Shown: one piece after another, positions 10,848 to 19,246 of the stretch | Position numbering within the stretch: position 1 is the first letter of the stretch | Layout: every line of letters begins with the position of its first letter | NCBI GenBank assembly: GCA_021740745.1 | Contig: JAIOZF010000011.1 | Location: forward strand, 1 to 52,302 | Length of the DNA: 52,302 nucleotides | Origin: Crocinitomicaceae bacterium | GTDB lineage: Bacteria > Bacteroidota > Bacteroidia > Flavobacteriales_D > Crocinitomicaceae | Direction of reading: 5' to 3' | Made by a program: the position numbers and the translations under genes | Notes under the pieces: model-generated | What the model saw: the letters and a program-made list of their open reading frames with translations, nothing else | Databases searched by the model: none | What the model was told of the DNA's origin: nothing

Positions 10848-11447
10848 ATGGAAAATGAACTTCACAAAGACGAACTGGTCTTTTTTGATTTACTAGAATC
10901 AACAGATTTCGAAGAGCTGAATGAGCGTGAATTAATACTTGTTGGCAAGTTTTGTTCAGAAGAGGAATACAAACTTCAGCGAAAAATTGTTGTTACTGCT
11001 GGTGAAGAACAACATACTGTTCTAGCTGCCCCTTTGGTTTTACCTTCACAAAAAGCTGCAATTGTCATTCCGCTGTACCAAGCCATTTTAGCGGTAGCCT
11101 CTGTAATCATTTTCTTTATCTTGATTTGGCCTGCACAGGAACAAAACAAGCCCGTCACGATTCAAGCGAAAGATAGTGACAATACTCAACCGACTATAGA
11201 AGTCATCCATGATACCATCGTGAAGTACGTTTCAGTCGTTCAACCTGCCGTGAATTATGTGCATGATACGATTTACGAGGTCATTACAAGAGTGGAGTTC
11301 AAATCAACGGATAATCGATTATTAGAAGCCAGTAACGATAAATTTACACCTCCAATGTCGAAAGAAAGCCTTGAGACCAAAGGAAAATCGTTGAAAGAAG
11401 ATGGCATTTCGAAATTAATCACTTCCAACTTTAGTGAATTCAACTAA
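10848..11447 (+). CDS. Single-pass membrane protein, candidate anti-sigma factor
   Basis: This 199-residue protein begins 1 bp after the sigma factor stop. The N-terminal 65 residues are acidic and would be cytoplasmic (MENELHKDELVFFDLLES). One transmembrane helix follows at about 75-95 (a VIPLYQAILAVASVIIFFIL stretch), and the C-terminal 100 residues would be periplasmic. I see no zinc-binding HxxxCxxC motif, so it is not a classical ZAS-type anti-sigma factor. The role is inferred from topology and position only. The 3' end overlaps the convergent lipoprotein gene by 4 bp. Confidence 0.75.
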   Translation: MENELHKDELVFFDLLESTDFEELNERELILVGKFCSEEEYKLQRKIVVTAGEEQHTVLAAPLVLPSQKAAIVIPLYQAILAVASVIIFFILIWPAQEQNKPVTIQAKDSDNTQPTIEVIHDTIVKYVSVVQPAVNYVHDTIYEVITRVEFKSTDNRLLEASNDKFTPPMSKESLETKGKSLKEDGISKLITSNFSEFN

Positions 11448-12262
11448 AGCTGAAACTTCAGTAAATGCTTGATTTTGCTGATCGGAATTTCATTGTATAT
11501 AATTCCAACTGCATAAGGTGCAATTTCATATTGGTTGTAGACGAAAATCATTTTACCATCTGAAAAGTAAAAGTTCTCGTTGCATTGAAATCCATTATCA
11601 AACCAAAAACCTTCCTCTTGAAGATCAGCATCTGGTGCCAATTGCAAGCCTTTTCTAAAATAAACTTCGGCAACTGTCGTAAATTTATTGATGTCTTTTA
11701 CAATATCTTTTAATGCCAAACGCTTTCCGTTTTCCTTACTAATTAAGTAATGTGCATCATTTGCATTCCCATGAGCTCCCCCCATATAAATGTAACTGAA
11801 CATGTGGAGCTGCACAAAATCTTCATATTGCTCATCAATTGAAACAGAATCTTCTTGCGTGTAAGAATACAATTCTGGCATCTCTTCCTTGTCAACTTTG
11901 TAGGAAGCGATAAAATTTTTCATGATGTTTCTATAAAACCCATCCCCTTTCAAGGTGACTTTTTTATTTTTTGTGCCTTCTTCATTCGTTATCCCGATTG
12001 AATTTACAATCAGATCATTTGTCGTTTGTTGGTAGGGTAATAAATCAACACCATCAATTGTGCGATAATGCATGTAAGCACATTGAAAAATCGGATCTTC
12101 ATTTACAACAATACCCATTTCAAAAGGACTCTGCTTTTTTTCTGTTGTGAGCGTGTCAACTGAATTGTCAGCTTGTTCTTCATTAACACTTTTCTTTGCG
12201 ACATCATTTCCACATGAAGCAAGCAACACAATCGATACAAGTAAAAAGAAATTAAATCGCAT
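11444..12262 (-). CDS. DUF3298 domain lipoprotein
   Basis: The 272-residue protein has a lipoprotein signal peptide ending in LLASC, with the lipidated Cys at about residue 17. The mature part has a DUF4163/DUF3298 layout as in RsiV-type extracellular domains: FVQLHMFSYIYMGGAHGN, then LALKDIV, then EGFWFDNGFQ and the terminal FYFSDGKMIFVYNQYEIAPYA. In RsiV this fold binds lysozyme, but nothing here shows that ligand. The gene is convergent with the candidate anti-sigma gene, with a 4-bp overlap of the ends. Confidence 0.82.
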   Translation of the reverse strand: MRFNFFLLVSIVLLASCGNDVAKKSVNEEQADNSVDTLTTEKKQSPFEMGIVVNEDPIFQCAYMHYRTIDGVDLLPYQQTTNDLIVNSIGITNEEGTKNKKVTLKGDGFYRNIMKNFIASYKVDKEEMPELYSYTQEDSVSIDEQYEDFVQLHMFSYIYMGGAHGNANDAHYLISKENGKRLALKDIVKDINKFTTVAEVYFRKGLQLAPDADLQEEGFWFDNGFQCNENFYFSDGKMIFVYNQYEIAPYAVGIIYNEIPISKIKHLLKFQL

Positions 12263-12270
12263 ATTAAAAA

Positions 12271-12359
12271 ATTATGAGTTATGAATTATGAGTTAAGGTT
12301 CCTGAGCTGGACTCCCCTGAGCTTGCCGATGGGCCGAAGGGTGAGTTATGAATTATGAG
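12271..12359. repeat. Dispersed intergenic repeat module (ATTATGAGTT / CTCAGGGGAGTCC type)
   Basis: The short gap before lgt holds two copies of GAGTTATGAATTATGAG flanking GAGCTGGACTCCCCTGAG (12304-12321). The reverse complement of the latter 18-mer recurs exactly at 18502-18519 and 28833-28850. The AT-rich flank recurs in variant form at 14422, 18590 and 38975. This is a non-coding dispersed repeat; its function is unknown. Confidence 0.7.
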
Positions 12360-12417
12360 AACATATCGTATTAATCTAATTCCTAATGCCTTAAGCCTAT
12401 TTCTGCTTCCTAAAGCC

Positions 12418-13296
12418 TCACGCCTGATGACTATCGCCTTTCTTCAGTCCTTTAAAAATCAAATAGATTCCAGTCAACACCAAAGGAACGCTCAACCACT
12501 GACCTGTATTTAACCCAGACATTGCAGCAATTGAATCATCCAATTCAGATTGACCCAGTTTGAAGAACTCTACTAAAATTCGTGCACCGAAAATGAAGAT
12601 CAAAAATGCTCCAAAAACAACTCCTGGTTTTTTCCAAAGTTCTTTTTTCCAGAATAAGAACAACAACACAAAAAAGGCAATGAAATAACAAATTGCTTCA
12701 TACAATTGAGCCGGATGTCGCACTGGAATTGCTTCCCACGAACAAACATATGGATACAAGCAATCGTGGTGTAAGAAACGAAAGCCCCAAGGAACATCTG
12801 TTTCAACTCCCACCATCTCGTGATTAACCAAATTTCCTAAACGAATAAAGGTCCCACCGATTGCAATTGGTGCTGAAATACGATCTAAAATCCACAAAAA
12901 CGGTTTATGAATGACTTTCTTTGAATAATAGAACAAGGCTAATAAAATCGCAATTGCAGCTCCGTGACTTGCTAAACCACCTTCCCAAACTTTGAAAATA
13001 TCCAAGGGATGCGAAAAATAACCACGTTCTAATAAGATGCCTTCTGAATCGAAACTATCGAAATGTGGACCGTAGAAAATAACGTGACCCAAACGCGCAC
13101 CAATGATAGTTGCAAGCACCATGAAAATCATCAAATGATCCAGTGATTTATCATCCATACCCTCTTTTTTGTAGATTCTTTTTGTCACAAAATACCCGAG
13201 GATTAATCCTGTAATAAATAAAATTCCGTACAAATTTGGTGTTTTGTATCCATCAATCAACTCAGAGCTGACATCCCAATTAATAGCTGCTATCAC
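12418..13296 (-). CDS. lgt: Prolipoprotein diacylglyceryl transferase Lgt
   Basis: Lgt transfers a diacylglyceryl group from phosphatidylglycerol to the lipobox cysteine of prolipoproteins in the inner membrane. The 292-residue protein has about seven transmembrane segments. It also carries the family signature around GGTFIRLGNLVNHEMVG, with the essential Arg and the GN..N motif, as well as GGLASHGA and RHPAQLYEA. The start is a GTG at 13296 that shares a GTGA overlap with the trhO stop, so the genes are translationally coupled. The several lipoproteins in this window would be its substrates. Confidence 0.96.
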   Translation of the reverse strand: MIAAINWDVSSELIDGYKTPNLYGILFITGLILGYFVTKRIYKKEGMDDKSLDHLMIFMVLATIIGARLGHVIFYGPHFDSFDSEGILLERGYFSHPLDIFKVWEGGLASHGAAIAILLALFYYSKKVIHKPFLWILDRISAPIAIGGTFIRLGNLVNHEMVGVETDVPWGFRFLHHDCLYPYVCSWEAIPVRHPAQLYEAICYFIAFFVLLFLFWKKELWKKPGVVFGAFLIFIFGARILVEFFKLGQSELDDSIAAMSGLNTGQWLSVPLVLTGIYLIFKGLKKGDSHQA

Positions 13297-14381
13297 TTGC
13301 TTTTGGTTTTTATTATTTCGACTAAAGATACAGGTTTTTCCTTCTGAACTTTAAATTTTAGCTTTTCTGAACGACCTTTTTTGAAAATTTTATTGGATGC
13401 CTCTTTTCCTTTACGCAACGCCTTTTGTTCTTCCTCTGGTAAATGAATGGTGTGTAAACATTCATCAGAACAACAATTTTCCATTTTCGCTTTGCACGAA
13501 TCGCATTGGATAAAGAGTAAATGACAAGCATCATTCACACAATTGGTGTGCACATCCGCAGGTTCACCGCATTGGTGACAAACAGAAATAACATCTTCTG
13601 TAATTCGTTCACCTCTGCGCTCATCAAAAACAAAATTCTTTCCAATGAACTTATTTTCTAATCCCTGATTACGGATTTCATTCGCATACTTGATGATTCC
13701 ACCTTCCAATTGGTGCACATTTTTAAATCCACGATGTTTGAACCAAGCAGAAGCTTTTTCACAACGAATGCCACCGGTACAATACATGACAATATTTTTG
13801 TCTTCATTGCCTTTCAAATATTTGTCTTCAATAAAAGGAAGCGACTCACGAAAGGTATCTACATCAGGTAAAATTGCCCCTTTAAAATGACCAACTTCCC
13901 ATTCGTAATGGTTTCGGAAATCAATTAAAATCGTATCGGATTTATCTGTTAATTCATTGAATTCTTGAGGTGTTAAGTGATTTCCTTTGTTGCGAACATC
14001 GAACGTCTGATCGTTTAGTCCATCTGCTAAAATTTTATCGCGCACTTTGATTTTTAATTTCAAGAATGGGAATTCCGCTTCTGAATCATCCACAGAATAA
14101 TTCAAACGAATACCATTTAAGAATTCAATTTGATAAAGTTCTTCTCTGAATTGATCGAGGTTATTCACTGGGACCGCAATTTGCGCGTTAATCCCTTCGG
14201 TTGCGACGTAGGTTCTTCCGACTACATCCAATTTTGACCACATTTGAAAAAGGTGATCTCTGAATAAACGAGGATTGGGAATCTTGGCATATTGGTAAAA
14301 AGAAATCGTCACAAACGAAAATCCCTTTTGTCTCAATTGAGCCACCAAATCCTCTTTACTTAATGTGTTCCACAGTTGCAT
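13293..14381 (-). CDS. trhO: tRNA uridine(34) hydroxylase TrhO (rhodanese-related)
   Basis: TrhO forms 5-hydroxyuridine at the wobble position of certain tRNAs in an oxygen-dependent way. The 362-residue protein has the N-terminal acylphosphatase-like fold, then a rhodanese domain (about 130-235) with active-site loop YCTGGIRCEKA (Cys 201 and Cys 207). The C-terminal tail is cysteine-rich (CHQCGEP, CDSCKAKMENCCSDEC), as in the long form of the family. It begins after a -7 box at 14410-14417 and is coupled to lgt downstream. The call is firm. Confidence 0.95.
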   Translation of the reverse strand: MQLWNTLSKEDLVAQLRQKGFSFVTISFYQYAKIPNPRLFRDHLFQMWSKLDVVGRTYVATEGINAQIAVPVNNLDQFREELYQIEFLNGIRLNYSVDDSEAEFPFLKLKIKVRDKILADGLNDQTFDVRNKGNHLTPQEFNELTDKSDTILIDFRNHYEWEVGHFKGAILPDVDTFRESLPFIEDKYLKGNEDKNIVMYCTGGIRCEKASAWFKHRGFKNVHQLEGGIIKYANEIRNQGLENKFIGKNFVFDERRGERITEDVISVCHQCGEPADVHTNCVNDACHLLFIQCDSCKAKMENCCSDECLHTIHLPEEEQKALRKGKEASNKIFKKGRSEKLKFKVQKEKPVSLVEIIKTKSK

Positions 14382-14409
14382 GCTATGTTGTTTTAAATAA
14401 AAAGTGATA

Positions 14410-14417
14410 CAAATGTA
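14410..14417 (-). promoter_or_regulatory. -7 promoter box for trhO-lgt
   Basis: On the minus strand this reads TACATTTG, a match to TAnnTTTG, 28 bp upstream of the trhO ATG. No -33 TTG is at the expected distance because the upstream DNA is an AT-rich repeat. Confidence 0.45.
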
Positions 14418-14421
14418 ATGG

Positions 14422-14467
14422 AGAATTATGAAATATAAATTATGAATTATGAATTATAAATTCTGAG
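14422..14467. repeat. AT-rich GAATTATGAA-type intergenic repeat
   Basis: This stretch repeats variants of TATGAATTATGAATTATAAA and belongs to the same AT-rich family as 12271, 18590 and 38975. The rest of the 255-bp divergent gap up to 14636 has no gene or clear structure. Confidence 0.55.
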
Positions 14468-14636
14468 TTACAACACCGCAGGTGTTTCGGTGCACTAACT
14501 TAATTCTTGGACAACCTTTTTCTTCTATGTGTACTATGTATTAAAAAAGACTCCGTGCACTTAGTTACTCCGTGGTAGAATTATGAATTTATTTAAATTG
14601 TAAGCGATTTGGTGGAAATTATCTACATTCGTTGAG

Positions 14637-15233
14637 ATGAAAACGTGGAGATTACTTCTTTTTACACCCTTGGTATTTTTGATGACTGCTTGTCCGACGT
14701 CGAACAGACAATCGTTGCCAAGTGTTTTTGCCAATAAGATGGATTTCCCGGATTTGGAAAAACGGAATCACAAAGGCATTAATTTCCAACTTTCAGCTTT
14801 ATTCAAAGACGCTTACGACGATTATTTCTTGTTAAAACCGGATGGTGCATACAACAAAGAAATCATGGATATGAATGTGCGTTTTTGCATCGAAACATTT
14901 ACTGATTTGGATGTTGCTGCCATGGAATTCATCGAAGGTCAAGGTAAAAAGCCTTTAGATCTTGCGCATGAGAATTACATCAATCGACGATTAAAATCTC
15001 TTGAGGAACGCTTATTATCAACCCGAAAGCCTTTGCCAAAGAAAATTGGGTTCAATGGTTATATTCAGGTAATTGAGGGTGGATCAAGCTTAGATGACAA
15101 ACTTTCGACATACATGATTGCAACCGTAGAAATCGATAAACAGTTTCACGTTTTTCAATTAATCGGTCCGAAAGATCACATGGGTTATTTCTATGATGAT
15201 TTCAACGCTATTCTTCAGTCAATTGAAAAATAA
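14637..15233 (+). CDS. Lipoprotein of unknown function
   Basis: I do not recognise this 198-residue protein. The N-terminus is a lipoprotein signal peptide (hydrophobic core, then FLMTAC with the lipidated Cys at about 19). The mature part is mixed alpha/beta with no repeats. It has a notable FNGYIQVIEGGSSLDDKL segment around 140-157 that may be a strand-loop of a beta-sandwich. The stop codon overlaps the start of the Nudix gene (TAATG), so the two are cotranscribed and coupled. That pairing does not itself reveal the function. Confidence 0.75.
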   Translation: MKTWRLLLFTPLVFLMTACPTSNRQSLPSVFANKMDFPDLEKRNHKGINFQLSALFKDAYDDYFLLKPDGAYNKEIMDMNVRFCIETFTDLDVAAMEFIEGQGKKPLDLAHENYINRRLKSLEERLLSTRKPLPKKIGFNGYIQVIEGGSSLDDKLSTYMIATVEIDKQFHVFQLIGPKDHMGYFYDDFNAILQSIEK

Positions 15234-15871
15234 TGGATTCTCTTGAATTTATTCAGCAGTTCAAAAAAGAAATCCTCTTACATCTTCCGGGTGAAAGTGC
15301 CCATTTAAAAATGGCACCTGCACACCGACAAACCTTGAACAGTGCCTTAAAGGCAAATGATGTCATACGCGAGTCAGCTGTTGCAGTGGTTCTTTATAAA
15401 AACGGAAATCAAATTGACTGTTTATTAACCCAACGCCCAGAATACGAGGGGAAACATGGTGGACAGGTTAGTTTTCCTGGAGGTAAAAGAGATGAATCAG
15501 ATTTAGATTTAGAAGAAACGGCTCGAAGAGAATGTTTTGAAGAAGTTGGAATTCCCGTTGAAAAAGGAATTTTACTCGGTGAATTAACCGAAGTGTATAT
15601 TCCAGTGAGTCAATTTCTTGTAAAGCCCTTTGTTTATTTTCACGAAGACTTGCCTGAACTGATTCCGAATGAGCGAGAAGTTGCGGAAATTCTCACTTTC
15701 CCGATTTTTGATCTCAAAAAAGAAGAACTTATTTCATCCATGGAAATTCACCTTCCGGATGGAACCATTTATAGAAATATCCCATATTTCGATTTAGCCG
15801 ACAAGAAAGTATGGGGAGCTACGGCTCTTATACTAAGTGAAATTCGAGAAATGTTACTGGTTCTTGATTAG
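15233..15871 (+). CDS. Nudix hydrolase, CoA-pyrophosphatase type
   Basis: The 212-residue cytoplasmic protein probably hydrolyses coenzyme A or its derivatives to 3',5'-ADP and phosphopantetheine. The extended NuCoA motif is present (LLTQRPEYEGKHGGQVSFPG, about 64-83), followed directly by the Nudix box with key residues G(K)RDE, RRECFEEVG (about 84-108). A C-terminal segment with EREVAEIL, also typical of this group, follows. It is coupled to the upstream lipoprotein gene by a TAATG overlap, and its end overlaps the convergent DUF5723 gene by 4 bp. The CoA substrate is inferred from the motif; another nucleotide is possible. Confidence 0.88.
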   Translation: MDSLEFIQQFKKEILLHLPGESAHLKMAPAHRQTLNSALKANDVIRESAVAVVLYKNGNQIDCLLTQRPEYEGKHGGQVSFPGGKRDESDLDLEETARRECFEEVGIPVEKGILLGELTEVYIPVSQFLVKPFVYFHEDLPELIPNEREVAEILTFPIFDLKKEELISSMEIHLPDGTIYRNIPYFDLADKKVWGATALILSEIREMLLVLD

Positions 15872-17364
15872 AATCTGAATCGTGCAAATCCAAAGGCTGC
15901 AGAGACGCTATTTGAATTCTTTGTAAAGAACGTTAAGGCATCGTAAGAAGAAATTCCACACTCATAAGCCCCATCTTTCAAGATGAAATTGATACCAACT
16001 GGAATGTTGTTTTTGTAAATTCCACCTCCAAAGTAACCAACACTTAAAGCCAACCATTTCACCGGGCGAACTTCACCACCAAATGAGTATACTGGATTAG
16101 CGATACTTCCTGGATTATCATTATTTAATGGAGCCACCATGTCAAATCCTAAAGAAAGTACTTTCCCAAATTCGATGCTCGTACCGAATCTAAAATCAGC
16201 TGCATTTTTCAACACATATTTTTCTTGACCTTGCAAAGACAAAATTCCACCATCACTCAACATTTGATTCATTGCTTGTGTTACGTTGTAATCAGAAAGT
16301 CCTGCTATCGAAACATTCGTCATCAATGTGTCATTCACTTTGTATACATTTCGATCATAAGTCACTTGTCCAATATTGTTCACTGCAGCAGCAATTTTAA
16401 TTTTATTCAGCAAAATAACACTTGCCGATAAATCAATTCCGTATCCATTCCCTACTATTTTTGGTAATAAATTTCCGCGTTCAGTAAAATTAGAAGGATT
16501 CAAACTAGCGCTGCTGCCATAATCGATATTGAAATTCGGTGTGACAGAGGAATACATATACAAGCCATCGTCCGTAGATTCCATATTAAACATGGCAACC
16601 GATTGAATGAAACGTCCACCAATACCACCATATACGACAAAAACTGAATCCTTTCCGAAAATCTTGCGTCCGTAACCAAAGTTATAACTACGATTCCACA
16701 CGGCGCGCACTTCAGATCCCTTTGTAATTTGAGATAAGTTTAAGGGAACGGAAATCGTTCCTAAAACCACGCTATTCAATGTGTCTTGCGATAAATTTGC
16801 AGAATTAGCAATAACGGAAGTGTCCCCTGCGACAACAATCGTCAGTGAATCAAAATAATTTGACAATTTACCTCTGAAAATAATATCCGTTACTTCATCA
16901 TTGAATTTTGAATACCATTGATAATTTTCACGAATGTTGAATGCGATCCCACCAAATTTTGGAGATTGAAATGAAAAACCCAACCAATTATAGTTGACAA
17001 ACATAGAGACACCTGCATTCGCATATTGAGCTGCTGCTTCCTGTTGCTCAGCCCAATTAGTAGTATCACTATTGTTTCCCGCTATTTCAGAACGAACAGC
17101 TCTGTATAATTTTTTCAATTTATCAGAAGAAAGTGAATCAGAATAAATTCCGAACCCAAATTCAGATGTTCCCATTGTGAATCGCTTGTTGTTATAACCA
17201 GTCCCCCAGCCCAATGCTGATGAATTAATTCCTAAACTATGATAATCGGTTACGAAAGTTGTTGCTACCCCTTTACCAGCGGCCGGATAAGCGATCCCTT
17301 GACTTTGCGATAATAATCCAAAAGATAGAACGGTTGAAAATAAAAAAATAGAAAGTGATTTCAT
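15868..17364 (-). CDS. DUF5723 outer-membrane beta-barrel protein
   Basis: The 498-residue protein has a signal peptide ending near LLSQSQG and a mature sequence of alternating beta strands ending in an aromatic residue (FGFARFRF), typical of an outer-membrane barrel. The opening block (GVATTFVTDYHSLGINSSAL) and the strand pattern match the Bacteroidetes DUF5723 family, which is distantly like FadL/PorV-type barrels. Function is unknown; transport or T9SS accessory roles are only speculation. It stands alone, convergent with the Nudix gene and separated from the ZIP gene by a terminator hairpin. Confidence 0.8.
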   Translation of the reverse strand: MKSLSIFLFSTVLSFGLLSQSQGIAYPAAGKGVATTFVTDYHSLGINSSALGWGTGYNNKRFTMGTSEFGFGIYSDSLSSDKLKKLYRAVRSEIAGNNSDTTNWAEQQEAAAQYANAGVSMFVNYNWLGFSFQSPKFGGIAFNIRENYQWYSKFNDEVTDIIFRGKLSNYFDSLTIVVAGDTSVIANSANLSQDTLNSVVLGTISVPLNLSQITKGSEVRAVWNRSYNFGYGRKIFGKDSVFVVYGGIGGRFIQSVAMFNMESTDDGLYMYSSVTPNFNIDYGSSASLNPSNFTERGNLLPKIVGNGYGIDLSASVILLNKIKIAAAVNNIGQVTYDRNVYKVNDTLMTNVSIAGLSDYNVTQAMNQMLSDGGILSLQGQEKYVLKNAADFRFGTSIEFGKVLSLGFDMVAPLNNDNPGSIANPVYSFGGEVRPVKWLALSVGYFGGGIYKNNIPVGINFILKDGAYECGISSYDALTFFTKNSNSVSAAFGFARFRF

Positions 17365-17418
17365 AGTTGTTTTCGTTGTAGTTGACTGTGAAAATAAAAT
17401 ATAATTCTACAGAAAACA

Positions 17419-17456
17419 AAAAGAGGAACAAATTCATTAAAACTTGTTCCTCTTTT
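17419..17456 (-). terminator. Rho-independent terminator downstream of the ZIP transporter gene
   Basis: A perfect 13-bp inverted repeat (AAAAGAGGAACAA at 17419-17431 and its complement at 17444-17456) encloses a 12-nt loop. On the minus strand it ends in a T-rich run (TTTTTGTTTTCT). It lies 124 bp past the ZIP gene stop and 55 bp before the DUF5723 start, so it would insulate the two. Confidence 0.75.
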
Positions 17457-17579
17457 CGCTAAACCTTGCTAAAACTATAAAACCAAAAACTACAACTATG
17501 AAATTGCGTTTTGTTGATACAAATGTATAGCTATTTTTTTGATCTGCATTATATTTAACATTAAAAATATGTTAAAATT

Positions 17580-18404
17580 TTAACCTAAGGCCACATCTAA
17601 AATCATCATGACTAGAAATCCGCCGATAAATCCGAGTACTGCAACGTCTGTATATTTATCTCGTTGGGTTTCTGGAATTACCTCCTCCACTACCACGAAA
17701 ATCATTGCACCTGCTGCAAACGCAAGGGCAAATGGTAAAATAGGTTGTAAATAAATAACAGCAACGGCACCAATTACACCTGCAATTGGCTCAACAATGG
17801 CTGACATTTGACCGTACCAAAAACTTTTCCATCGGCTTGCTCCTGCCCTTCTCAATGGCATTGCAACTGCAAATCCTTCAGGGAAATTTTGAATTCCTAT
17901 ACCAATAGCTAAAGCGATTGCCCCGGTTATAGTTGCTCCATCCATCCCTGTTGCTGCAGCGCCAAATAGGACTCCAACTGCCAATCCTTCAGGAATATTG
18001 TGTAAAGTAATCGCGAGAACCAATAAAGTTGTTTTGTGTAATTGAGTTTTTACCCCTTCTTTTTCTTCTTCTTTAAAATTAATATGTAAATGAGGAAGTT
18101 TTTTATCTAAAAAATATAAAAAGAGAGCACCAAGCAAAAAACCAAGTGCCGCAGGAAACCAAGGTGCAGATGGGAATGACTTTTCTGACATTTCGATGGC
18201 TGGATTCAAGAGCGACCAAAAACTGGCAGCCACCATTACTCCACCTGTAAAACCTAACATGCCATCGAGAAGCCCACGGTGCATTTTCTTAAAGAAAAAA
18301 ACCAAGGCCGCTCCAGCTGCAGTCAATAACCAAGTAAAAGTCGTTGCAATTAAGGCTGCTAAAACAGGATGTATGTCTGTGAAAAATTTCTCTAATGCTT
18401 CCAT
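17580..18404 (-). CDS. ZIP family metal transporter (ZupT-like)
   Basis: This inner-membrane protein of 274 residues probably imports zinc and other divalent metals. It has about eight transmembrane helices. The family metal-binding motifs are present in helices 4 and 5: HNIPEGLAVG (about 136-145) and QNFPEGFAVA, then QMSAIVEPIAG. A short charged cytoplasmic loop with HLHINFKEEEKEG lies between helices 3 and 4 and could bind metal. It has its own promoter at 18430-18461 and terminator at 17419-17456, so it is monocistronic. Metal specificity cannot be told from the sequence. Confidence 0.92.
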   Translation of the reverse strand: MEALEKFFTDIHPVLAALIATTFTWLLTAAGAALVFFFKKMHRGLLDGMLGFTGGVMVAASFWSLLNPAIEMSEKSFPSAPWFPAALGFLLGALFLYFLDKKLPHLHINFKEEEKEGVKTQLHKTTLLVLAITLHNIPEGLAVGVLFGAAATGMDGATITGAIALAIGIGIQNFPEGFAVAMPLRRAGASRWKSFWYGQMSAIVEPIAGVIGAVAVIYLQPILPFALAFAAGAMIFVVVEEVIPETQRDKYTDVAVLGFIGGFLVMMILDVALG

Positions 18405-18429
18405 TTATATCTTTTTCGCCTTTGAAAAT

Positions 18430-18461
18430 CAAAGATAACAACTTCCTTCGATTTACTTCAA
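18430..18461 (-). promoter_or_regulatory. Promoter for the ZIP transporter gene
   Basis: On the minus strand, TTG (18459-18461), a 21-bp spacer and TATCTTTG (18430-18437) form a Bacteroidetes-type -33/-7 promoter. The -7 box lies 25 bp upstream of the ATG at 18404. Confidence 0.65.
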
Positions 18462-18480
18462 TAGAGGATTCTGAATTTAT

Positions 18481-18613
18481 CCCTCGACCCTTCGACTGTC
18501 GCTCAGGGGAGTCCAGCTCGGGAACCAAAATTCATTTTTATGGTTCAGGACTTACAATCAATTCCGTCCGATCATTGAATCCTTCGGATTTCATAATTCA
18601 TAATTCATAATTC
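18481..18613. repeat. Composite dispersed intergenic repeat
   Basis: The gap before ndk combines two dispersed modules. CTCAGGGGAGTCCAGCTC at 18502-18519 is shared with 12304 (reverse) and 28833. A 42-bp stretch at 18572-18613, beginning TCATTGAATCCTTCGGAT and running into TTCATAATTC repeats, is identical to 38953-38994. No gene lies here. Confidence 0.75.
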
Positions 18614-18618
18614 TGCAT

Positions 18619-18626
18619 TATCTTTG
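18619..18626 (+). promoter_or_regulatory. -7 promoter box for ndk
   Basis: TATCTTTG matches the Bacteroidetes -7 consensus 25 bp upstream of the ndk ATG. The following TTTGCACCCG is also seen at the tRNA-Lys promoter. No TTG lies at the -33 distance, where the AT-rich repeat ends. Confidence 0.6.
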
Positions 18627-18651
18627 CACCCGAATTTATAGAAAAAACACA

Positions 18652-19071
18652 ATGGCAACTAACAGAACATTTACAATGTTGAAGCCTGATGCAATCGAAA
18701 ATGGTTACACAGGTAAAATCCTAGACATGATTATCGCAGCTGGGTTTGAAATTAAAGCAATGAAATTAACGCGTTTAACCGAAGGGCAAGCAAAAGAATT
18801 TTATGCTGTGCATTCAGAACGTCCATTTTATGGTGAACTAGTTGAATACATGACATCTGGACCAATCGTTGCTGCAATTCTTGAAAAAGAAAATGCTGTT
18901 GCTGATTTCCGTGCATTGATTGGTGCGACTGATCCAGCTGAAGCAGCTGAAGGTACTATCCGTAAATATTATGCTGAATCAAAAGGTCGCAATGCTTGTC
19001 ACGGTTCTGACTCTGACGAAAATGCAGAAATCGAAGGAAAATTTCATTTTTCAGCAAACGAATTAGTTTAA
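18652..19071 (+). CDS. ndk: Nucleoside diphosphate kinase
   Basis: Ndk passes the gamma-phosphate of ATP to nucleoside diphosphates through a phosphohistidine intermediate, balancing NTP pools. The 139-residue protein is the usual length. It carries TFTMLKPDA at the N-terminus and the active-site NACHGSDS motif with His 117 as the phospho-acceptor. The gene is monocistronic, with a -7 box 25 bp upstream and a strong terminator at 19090-19122. Confidence 0.97.
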   Translation: MATNRTFTMLKPDAIENGYTGKILDMIIAAGFEIKAMKLTRLTEGQAKEFYAVHSERPFYGELVEYMTSGPIVAAILEKENAVADFRALIGATDPAEAAEGTIRKYYAESKGRNACHGSDSDENAEIEGKFHFSANELV

Positions 19072-19089
19072 TTCAATTTAAATTGACAC

Positions 19090-19122
19090 AAAAAGGCTGC
19101 ACAAGAATGTGCAGCCTTTTTT
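19090..19122 (+). terminator. Rho-independent terminator of ndk
   Basis: A 14-bp perfect stem (AAAAAGGCTGCACA, loop AGAA, TGTGCAGCCTTTTT) ends in a T run 18 bp past the ndk stop. It is a textbook terminator. Confidence 0.9.
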
Positions 19123-19222
19123 GTTGAGCGTCAATTTTATTCGGGTTTTGTGTTGAAATGAAATTTTATCAACAATCATCAAAGCAAAGCATCAAAATAA
19201 ATGAGTGTCAGCAACAAATTCT

Positions 19223-19230
19223 TATCTTTG
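19223..19230 (+). promoter_or_regulatory. -7 promoter box for pepT-holA-rsmE
   Basis: TATCTTTG matches the -7 consensus and lies 16 bp upstream of the pepT ATG. A -33 TTG is not evident. Confidence 0.55.
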
Positions 19231-19246
19231 AATCCAAACAAATTTT

